Positions 56,346 through 64,000 of a stretch of DNA of 64,000 bases are shown piece by piece; the first letter of the stretch is position 1; each line of letters starts with the position of its first letter. This DNA comes from Marthasterias glacialis. Its lineage: Eukaryota; Echinodermata; Asteroidea; Forcipulatida; Asteriidae. The notes beneath the pieces were generated by a model. The model searched no databases and had not been told where the DNA came from. It saw only the letters and a list, made by a program, of their open reading frames with translations. The DNA lies in contig OU452235.1 of assembly GCA_911728455.2 (NCBI GenBank), positions 8,424,351-8,488,350 on the forward strand, written 5' to 3'. The position numbers and the translations under genes were made by a program.

Positions 56346-57544
56346 TCAAAGACTGTATGACTACTGCAAACTCTGATGAATAGATACTTAAATGCTGTTC
56401 TTAAAAATAATATTCCATGAAATTCTTCACGAATGACCTTTGACACTTTGCCATTTGCTCCAGGGGGTTAAATCATGATTACAGAAACTCTACATAATGT
56501 AATGTAATGGTAAAGAGGTTCACGAAACAAACATGCTGTTTCTAAGTATTTACATCATTTTCCTGCGTATAAGATGTGGCTTGTCTGACTTTCAAAGGTA
56601 CATGTACGTAAAACATTACTGCAACTAATCCAACAGTGCGCTTTATCTGGTGTCACTCGAGACCAATGTGAAGATCAACTGTCTAAAAGCTTACATTTGT
56701 GGTGTCCAATAATCCTTTTCGTTCGTCCAGGGTAATCCTAGGTGTTATCATTTTGTTAAAATAAAACCTACACGTTGTAGTAGATTTTAGTCAACAAGCT
56801 TAAAGACGAACGTTTCTGAGGAAAAACTGTGCATTGTTGACCATGCTGCTCTCCAATGTGCGAACCAGCGACGACCCATGCCATACACGGCTTACACGCA
56901 CACCTGTGACAACATTTCGAGCAATTTCTATTCTAAAGAGCATGCGCAGATAACTAGTCAATGTTAGTTATTAAGTCGTTTACAAGCGTTATTGTATGTT
57001 ACCGTGTAGTACATTGTTTGATTTCGCCAATAGAGGGCATATGTGCTCATTCCATTGCGTTGTTATAAAAGCTCCTGCTAGCGTTTGTTGGTTCTTGCCT
57101 GTATTGCAGCATCAAAAATAGTGTGATAACGAAGACTAGCAACCTGTATTTTTGGAATGGCAACAATGGGACCGTGTGTGTGCATTGTGTAAGGAAAAAA
57201 AGGAATAAGGTGATGTCTTTAGAAAAAAATCTTTGAAACGAAAATGAAAAGAACTTGATTTAATAAACAGAAGCGATGTTTTACTAATGTTCATGATTTA
57301 AACCATGATCTCTTCACGCTTATGTTAAGTGTCATATACCGACACAATAACCCCTGTGTGGCGATTTACCGAAAGTGAGTGGCGCCTGGCGGGCCTCAGT
57401 GTGTTCAGTCATGGTGCGCCTTATTGAATCGTATTACAGTGATTTGGGGGAACTGCGCCTTATACTATGAGTGCTTTATACACCGGAAAATACGGTACAA
57501 TGCAATAAAAACAAAAAATACCACACAAAATTTACATTAGACAT
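56346..57544. other. noncoding stretch with a TATA-like site
   Basis: At 57061-57070 'TTGTTATAAAAGCTCC' resembles a TATA box. CpG content rises between 56870 and 57120, and at 57384 'AGTGGCGCCTGGCGGG' resembles a primer-binding site, so an old LTR is conceivable. No flanking direct repeat was recognised. Confidence 0.25.
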
Positions 57545-57905
57545 GTTAGACTGCAGGCTCGAGGCCAGAGATTTTAGGTAAGCTCACGACCGGATAAGTC
57601 AGAAGGTCTTGTAGTTTTCCATTTAATAAATATCTTTAAACACAAAAATAATGTTCAAATGTTGACTTTGAGTCTGATCTTTCAGTGCTGTTGAATAATG
57701 AAGTATACTTATCAATACCAGTGAGAGAAATCTTCTCATAGAGCTTAAGTTCAAATAAAAACAGTTTATATGTTAAACTGTGTAGTTTTTGTCTCATTTG
57801 ATTCTGTTATTGTAAAACAAATTCTGCTCAAGCAAAAATTTTGAGCTACATAGTACAAGCCCTGCAGTCTTGGGGAATTTCCTTCCAAATTCAAGCCCTG
57901 TTTAC
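57545..57905 (+). repeat. three-copy dispersed repeat, copy 3
   Basis: Contains 'TGTTCAAATGTTGACTTTGA', 'TGATTCTGTTATTGTAAAAC' and 'TACAAGCCCTGCAGTCTTGG', matching 46435-46800 and 50600-50945. Confidence 0.75.
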
Positions 57906-57944
57906 ATAACTTTCAAGTTCTAAATTTATTCTACATGTACATAT

Positions 57945-58341
57945 ATGGCGTGTCATGGCCGACCGGTCAAGCGCACTGGACTCAAGCTCTGGTGTTTCTG
58001 ATCAGCAGAGTGTGGGTTCGAGTCCCGGTCTTGACACTTGTGTCCTTAAGCAAGACACTTAACGATTAATGCTTCGTCCTTCGTCCGTAGGTCCTATGCA
58101 TTGTGCAATGCTTGTAAAAGAACCCAGTGACACTTATCGCTAAGAGAAGGGGTTTGCCCCGGTGTTTCTGGCAGTGGCTGCTGATTGCGCCGCAGCACCT
58201 TGTAAACCCTTTTAAGGTGCTACTGTATACATACATGGTAAATGGGTCTTATAAAATTTCAAAAACCTGTCTTCAGGGCCTTGAGTACCTAATTGTTGGT
58301 AGATGCGTGCGCCATACATGTAAGAATTCGGTATCATTATG

Positions 58342-58370
<29 letters not shown>
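57945..58370 (+). mobile_element. tRNA-derived SINE, near full length
   Basis: The head has an A box (TGGCCGACCGG) and a B box (GGTTCGAGTCC). The body has 'CTTGTGTCCTTAAGCAAGAC' and 'GGGGTTTGCCCCGGTGTTTC'. The 3' part has 'CCTTTTAAGGTGCTACTGTA' and runs into a (ATT)n tail at 58338-58386. An inverted fragment of the 3' part lies at about 61095-61195. The head is not a functional tRNA. Confidence 0.85.
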
Positions 58371-58379
<9 letters not shown>

Positions 58380-58388
58380 TATTTATTG
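58338..58388. repeat. (TTA)n microsatellite
   Basis: About 15 near-perfect trinucleotide units at the end of the SINE, probably expanded from its tail. Confidence 0.95.
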
Positions 58389-59684
58389 TTATATGTACAT
58401 GGAGATCGCACCATAAAGTGTTGTTTCTATGAAAGTATTCTCAGGCCGGATACATACAATAGTGTACAAGAATATGCATACAATAGGACAGAAAGCCTAT
58501 TCCGCACTGTATTGTATAATATGAACTGTACAAACTAGGAAGTAGAGACGTGCTTTCTCATTTTAACAGCATTTCATTCTGAGAATTAACATCCTCAATC
58601 TATAAATGCACTTTGGACAATTGATCTCATTGTATAAAAACTGTACTTTAGATCAGAATTATGCATTAGACAGTTTGCACATCTGTGTCACAATGGATCG
58701 CACACATTTTGAGATAAAAATCAGAGAGCGTAAGGACCTGACCCCTAGGTTATATATCGACATTCAACAACACACGTATAAGCGCTCCCTGTAAAGGTCA
58801 CATACTGGTTAGAAGAAAAAAAACAAATGTAATTTTCTTCAATTTCTGAATCTGTTCTGCCAGCGCAGACTACACACTAAGAGCTAAGAATGCTTGGGGT
58901 GCGGGGCTTGCCAATATTCTTTCCCTAACGGCTGTTGGGGTTTATAAAATGACGGGCAAGACAGGGAGGAAAATGATGCTCCGGCGAAGTTCCAGATGTT
59001 GTCGTCCCTCGTAATGTCTTTTTAATGAAGGGTTGGGGCTTGTTTGTGGACAGAAATAGATTTTTAAGGTGATCCCTGTACTGCCGCTAGTTTAAGTGTT
59101 AAGGTTGGATGGCTTCTGACTGGCACCCCCTCCCCCCCCCCCCCACAAAGACCATCATTCTAGGGCTAAAAAGCTCAGTTTAAGAGCACCAACACGTTAA
59201 TCAGAGGTTTGCAGGTTCAAATCCCGTTCTAGTCAATTTTTCTTTGTTCATCCCAAAAATAAAAATAGATTTTTGGCACATGGCTTGGAAGCTCCAACGT
59301 GTCCAATAGTAATATGATCAAGGGGTGCATTTAAAGATTTTGTACAAGAACAACACTGGTTTTTGAAAGAGTACTTAAATGTACATGTTCAGTTGTACCT
59401 GCAACCATTATAATAATAATCTTTTTTTTCCCCAGGAACAAATCATAAAATTTCTTGTTAACATTTTTTTCCTTGACAAAAGAATACATTTTCAAGAAAA
59501 CAAACTACTTGAGCTGCTATGTTTTCATGGGGTTTTCAGGGGGTGAATTTTAAGTACATGTAAATATCCACTAGAAATCAGAATTTTTTACAGGAGCTTG
59601 AACTTAAAAGTGTAAATCTAAGTAAATGTCTTAATTTTAAGAACATGTTTTGAGAAACACTACAGTACATATGTACATTATAAG
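58389..59684. other. noncoding stretch
   Basis: Contains a SINE-head-like fragment at 59175-59240 (B box GGTTCAAATCC) and a poly-C run near 59130-59143. No gene was seen. Confidence 0.45.
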
Positions 59685-59821
59685 TTATCACACAAGCGCG
59701 AGTGGAATACGGGAATATAGCGTTTTTGCATCCAATATCCCACGAGGCCGGAAGCCTCATGGGATATTGGGACGCAGACGCACTATATTTTCCCGTATTC
59801 CACGAGCGCGAGTGTGATTAA
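59685..59821. repeat. long palindrome, ~62-bp arms
   Basis: The left arm starts TTATCACACAAGCGCGAGTG and the right arm ends GAGCGCGAGTGTGATTAA. In between, 'GGAATACGGGAATATAG' and 'CCAATATCCCACGAGG' have inverted partners. Like 21766-21927, it carries ATCACAC near an arm end and is CpG-rich. Confidence 0.9.
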
Positions 59822-60884
59822 CGAGTTTATCTTCCAGTCAACTGGAAGATATTACAACTTTGAGCATTATTTGATGAAGAGCAAAACGCACAAATTTTAA
59901 AATGTCATTTTACACTGTCCGTATACTTAAAATGTGGAGAGCAAAATAACACATGGCGAATCTGATTCACAAAATGGCACTACCCCCTATGTATTATGTG
60001 ATGACATCAGAGTCAAACTACATGTATGCTTGATAATTTATAACCGCCCCCCCACCCCCGCTCCCGACATCCCCAGCCTACAAGAAGAAGAAAAAACTGT
60101 AAATTAATTATGAACAGAAATCCATCTCAGGAAAAATGAGTGACACAGACCTTTAAAAACTACTCAAGATGGATTCTGAAGATTAAAGCAGAAGTGGCTG
60201 CAGCAATACTTTCTCCATTCTGCACAACATGCACTTTCACTCTAACGCCACAGGCATGCATTGGGTCGAAGAACTAATGACACTTATTCTTCTGTCAGTT
60301 TAAGGGAGGTGAAGGAGGGGGAGGGGGGGTCCAGCACATCCACCCTTCACCACATTCCCATCAAATCAAACACAAAGAAAAAGCCTTTAATTCCAGCCAT
60401 CCCAAGATAGTCTTAATATTGTTTATTTTACTAGCACATCAGAGAGAAGTCCCAAGCTAGCACTGCTCTTCAGTTATGCTTAAGGGTTACAATAATGACA
60501 AGGATATTACAGTACCAGCTGAGTTGCCAGTTGACTTGGTCTTATGAGAAGAGCTCCAACACTGACAGTGACAACACTTTGGGAGTTAACATGGTTAATT
60601 GGAAATAGGAAGCTGCATTACGTAGTATGTATATATGTACATGTCGTACAAAAAAGGGTACATTTATGTAAGTCTAGCAGAGTATTGCTTAGCTAATAAT
60701 AAGAATAGTAATTTAATAATAATGTGTATTTATTATGCTCTTTATCAAGCTATGTACAAATGTAACTAGGCCTCTCAAAGCGCCTAACAGTGCCCCTGTT
60801 CATTGGGCCCTAAGCATTCGTCATACCATCTCAACTCCTTTGGAGTATGCAGCTACATATTCATGTACTACAGCAGTAGCAGGC
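59822..60884. other. noncoding stretch
   Basis: C-rich and G-rich runs (60045-60065 and 60305-60330). Nothing else recognised. Confidence 0.4.
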
Positions 60885-61060
60885 CTGATACTTCATTGTT
60901 GTAAGAGCAGGGCCACTATCCCTTGATAAAGGGCAACTGTATGAGTAAAACTTTAAATTTCTACTGGGACATGATCTCAAAGGGCACCAAGGCAATGACC
61001 AGAGGGCATGGAAGGCGATTGCTTCTGTTGCCTCCATGAAGTATCATGCCTGCCATAGTA
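60885..61060. repeat. GGAGGCAATTGCC family copy
   Basis: Bounded by CAGGCCTGATACTTCATTGT and ATGAAGTATCATGCCTG, i.e. inverted ends. Inside are 'AAGGGCACCAAGGCAATGAC' and 'GGCATGGAAGGCGATTGC'. A further piece is at 61683-61770. Confidence 0.85.
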
Positions 61061-61254
61061 AAGGGCACTTCTACACTGTACTTGAACTATGAGCCCCATA
61101 CTGTAGCACCTTTTATAGGTTTTTAAAAGGTGATGCAATGTAATCTATAGACAACCATGCCAAAAACACCCTAGGGCAAACCCCTTCTGTGAACAATCAT
61201 TGTAGGCCTACAGAGTTCTTTTACATACATGTATACGTGCATTATGAGGACATT

Positions 61255-61580
61255 ATGGCTTAACCAGTTCCAGCCAGGATTCTTTTTTTTTTTTTGGGGG
61301 GGGGTTGTTCCGCCCCTTGGTGGGATTCTTTTGGTGGAAATGCCAGAATCTTTTTTCTTTGAGGGTACTGCTGGCACAAAGAAACCCTGACTTGACAATG
61401 CAAAGACAACAAAGGTTCTCTTTATTGGATCGTCCGTTTTGTTTCTCAACCGAGAAAATGTCAAATTCACGCACCGTGAATTGCAAAACATCGGCTGTTA
61501 CCTAGGGCATAGGAGTGGTACTAAACACGGAACCATGGCTCGATCGCCGGCTCACTCTGACTTACCTCCATTCAGCCGAA
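61255..61580 (-). repeat. inverted copy of the composite repeat core
   Basis: Contains 'AACCAGTTCCAGCCAGGATT', 'GAGGGTACTGCTGGCACAAA', 'GAGAAAATGTCAAATTCACG' and 'TCTGACTTACCTCCATTCAG'. ORFs on both strands here are repeat shadows. Confidence 0.85.
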
Positions 61581-61770
61581 ACACAAGAACTACACCGCTC
61601 GACACGACACTCAATATATAATTTGTTCTTGTAAAGGGCAAGGTACATGTATTGTCTTAGTAACGGCCACCTACATATGTATACAAGAGATGAAAGATTG
61701 TACTGAAACATGCCAAGGGGCATCAAGGCAATGACTAGGGGCACGGAGGCAATTGCCTCCATTTCCTTGA

Positions 61771-63020
61771 AGTATTTCCTTGAAGTTGGATGTACTGGTT
61801 GGATGTACTGTAAATGCCATTGTCAATAATCAAGTTACTGGACATACTGGAACTTGATTATTTTATTGTACGTCTAAATGGCTACATGTTGGTTCCATGA
61901 TTATACATACGTACATGTACATCAAGACTTGAATATAGGATTTTGATTACCGTTTTCAGGAAAATCAGTTACATGTACTCTGTAGCTGAGTCATATCGTC
62001 GTCGTTTTTACAAAGTGACAAATGTGTGAAGAAAAAACACACAATCATTTTGCATCGGTTCTTTTGCTAATTCTTGATGTGCTCAATACTGTAACATTCT
62101 CACCAAGTTTTAGGACCTAATAATGGAATAATTTCGTAATTTTTACACTAATTAGCATTCCAACAAATCATATTTTCCTTTCCTTGTTTACGAAGAGACA
62201 AATCAAAATTCGCCATAATATCCTTTGAAATACACGTACATGTAGCACGGGTACAGTGCCAAAAAAGGTGTAGTTTGACAAAAAATCCTAACATAAAACC
62301 ATTTTAAATGCTCCAGATTGCACGGTAGAGCTTTTCAAACCAAACATTATAAACATAAACAAAAACATTCCAAGGACCTGCTACCAATTCAGCGTGCTTC
62401 GACCACACTTTCCAAATTTGGGTCCAGAATCCCCCCAGTTTTCAAAAATCCTGGGGAGAACCCTGATCAACCATAGGCCTACATGTACCACCAAAGAGTC
62501 GAACAGTATGGGTGTTGAGTTACCATTACAGTATTGGATTTTGTGAAGAAGGATTTCAGCAAATCAGTCAAGATAAGGGCATAACTATTCGGCACTTGTT
62601 TTGTTTTGGCTTAGGACTACTGTACCAATTTGCTGACAGAACACGTACTGTACCACTCAATAAAAGCTACACAGTTTTTACCATCTCAATCCAAGAGGAG
62701 ACTGAGCACTCCGAAAGTGCAATATCCTAAAATAATAACAAATACTGAATGAAATTACCCTGGATGACCTTGGGTGATTGAGCAATGAAAGTACAGGAAC
62801 CCTTACAAAAAGTGCAATCAAGACCAGAAGAAAACAGCCATAATATTTCCAGACGAAGAATAGGCCTACGTATCAAGATAGAAATATCAAGACGCCACTG
62901 TCTTCCTTTCGGGGACGCCCAGACCAGACAAATAAAAAATAAAAGACAAGAATAAAAACAAACGCTTCTACGATCATAGGCGCAGCCTCCGTATATTGTT
63001 TCCTCTGCCAATTAAGAGCC
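61771..63020. other. noncoding stretch
   Basis: AT-rich. 62490-62560 resembles 55110-55180. Nothing else was recognised before the splice-signal-rich patch at 63020-63185. Confidence 0.4.
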
Positions 63021-63224
63021 AATAACAGAAATGAGGTAAAAATGAATTTAATATCCTGCTTGCTGGACAGCGTGTGCGGTGAAGTGTCAAGTCGGACGAC
63101 GGGGGCTTCCTGTAGGTAAGGGTTGCCAGCGGGCATTGACAACAGCTCGCTGAGGATTTTATAAGCATGGGTCACTTTAACGATCAAATTCGAATCTAAT
63201 ATTAAATAGATGTTTTCGGGGATA

Positions 63225-63425
63225 AAGAATGTTATTTGTGTTTTTTTACCCATACATCGATGTGTGTTAAGCACTGTATACTCAGTACTTTTCCAGAGTC
63301 CTATGAAAAAAACCACCAGGCATGTTTACTCGGGTGGGATTCGAACCCACAACCTTTGCCATTCTAGAGCAAATGTCTTACCAACTAGACCACCAGCATT
63401 TACATCAATGTTCAGCTGGGGCTTT
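63225..63425 (-). mobile_element. tRNA-derived SINE with intact A and B boxes
   Basis: On the minus strand the A box TGGTCTAGTTGG (63381-63392) and B box GGTTCGAATCC (63337-63347) are perfect Pol III consensus matches at tRNA-like spacing. The tail contains GGACTCTGGAAAAGTACTGA and 'CAGTGCTTAACACACATCGA'. The sequence at its 5' edge (CAGCTGGGGCTTTA) resembles the end of the 21293 element family, so the SINE abuts or sits in such a copy. Confidence 0.85.
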
Positions 63426-63529
63426 AAATAATGTTGCTTTACCCACACATCAATGTGTGTTAAGCATACTTAGTACTTTCTCTGAAACCTTTGAAAAAAA
63501 TATATGATTAGAATTCGACTTAGCTGCCT

Positions 63530-63715
63530 GGCAATCTTGGTGGTCTACATGTACATGTAGTTGGTAGAATTATCTGCTCTAGAATGGCAAAGGTCATGGG
63601 TTTGAATCCCACCCGAGCAAATATTCCTGTGATTTTTTTTCACGGGACTCTGGAAAGTACTGAGTAGGCCCATACAGTGCTTAACACACATCGATGTATG
63701 GGTTAAACACAACAA
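63530..63715 (+). mobile_element. same SINE family, A box split by an ACATGTACATGT-like insertion
   Basis: The sequence 'GTTGGTAGAATTATCTGCTC', the B box GGTTTGAATCC and the tail 'GGACTCTGGAAAGTACTGAG' match the 63225-63425 copy. TGGTCTA and GTTGG are separated by 12 extra bases (CATGTACATGTA). Confidence 0.85.
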
Positions 63716-64000
63716 ATTTGAATCACAAACAAATTATGCAATAACAACATTTCAAGGGAACAAATGTTCTCCCCCATTTAGAAAAAAACAGACATTCTTA
63801 AGGAAGATAAGAAACCATCATAGTAAGGTAACTCAAGCGAAAACATAGAAGTCATTCCCCTACTTCATTGACATTGTGTTTCCTCTTTTGTGTGCTTCCG
63901 AAAATCATTGAGATAATCAGGTCAGTTTGATAATAATAATGACAATAAAAGGCATTTGTAAAGCGCCTAATGCAAAAGCCAGAACATGCATGACATTTTT
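63716..64000. other. unassigned right flank
   Basis: AT-rich. The end (AATAATAATGACAATAAAAG then GCATTTGTAAAGCGCCTAAT) resembles a common SINE/LINE 3' segment. Too short to classify. Confidence 0.4.

Noticed and set aside
63337..63392. Possible functional tRNA gene (A and B boxes perfect)
   Set aside because: No acceptor-stem pairing or proper anticodon arm, and it is followed by a SINE body that is repeated nearby. It is a tRNA-derived SINE head.
1..64000. CRISPR array, operon, prophage or other prokaryotic system
   Set aside because: Intron-like structure, SINEs, LINE relics and splice signals mark this as animal nuclear DNA. The tandem arrays lack CRISPR repeat-spacer structure.

Overview
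This window looks like animal nuclear DNA, most likely from an invertebrate deuterostome and perhaps an echinoderm. It has no dense ORFs, its few coding segments sit between GT/AG splice signals separated by kilobases, and it is full of tRNA-derived SINEs, non-LTR retrotransposon 3' ends, short inverted-repeat elements, a CCCTAA-type telomere-like array, and very many copies of the self-complementary motif TACATGTA. The species assignment is inference only. Most of the sequence reads as intron or intergenic repeat, and there is a 500-base assembly gap (47160-47659).

The one gene I can defend is on the minus strand. A 670-base exon (11608-12277) and a 123-base exon (7219-7341) have good splice sites and agree in phase. 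Together they encode an acidic, disordered, tyrosine-motif-rich segment. It contains two copies of EEDIYDDVIP plus single YIET, YEVD, YQG and YEDL motifs, the style of a cytoplasmic SH2-recruiting adaptor such as the FYB/SKAP type. Orthology is not established. A possible first coding exon lies at 55427-55504 and a possible terminal exon at 321-634. Weaker exon candidates at 30352-30497, 20008-20091 and 17165-17258 may or may not belong to the gene. If the end exons are right, the gene spans nearly the whole window.

Layout: 0.3-0.6 kb, possible terminal exon. 3.3-6.0 kb, three hairpin-led repeat modules, one an array with a 147-149-base period carrying cAMP-response-like and E-box motifs. 7.2-12.3 kb, the two solid exons and their intron. 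12.4-13.1 kb, a 28-base minisatellite with an internal inversion. 14.7-15.3 kb, telomere-like and related C-rich repeats. 16.5-46.8 kb, intron-like DNA packed with small DNA transposons (including a TTAA-flanked piggyBac-type element), SINEs, two LINE C-terminal relics, palindromes and a 540-base foldback. 47.2-47.7 kb, gap. 48-64 kb, more of the same plus the candidate first exon.

The most unusual structures are long palindromes lying next to short ATG-initiated ORFs in CpG-richer DNA, the foldback at 29 kb, a 119-base hairpin at 27.4 kb, a SINE whose A box is split by an ACATGTACATGT-like insertion, and several short near-perfect hairpins that look like template-switch products.
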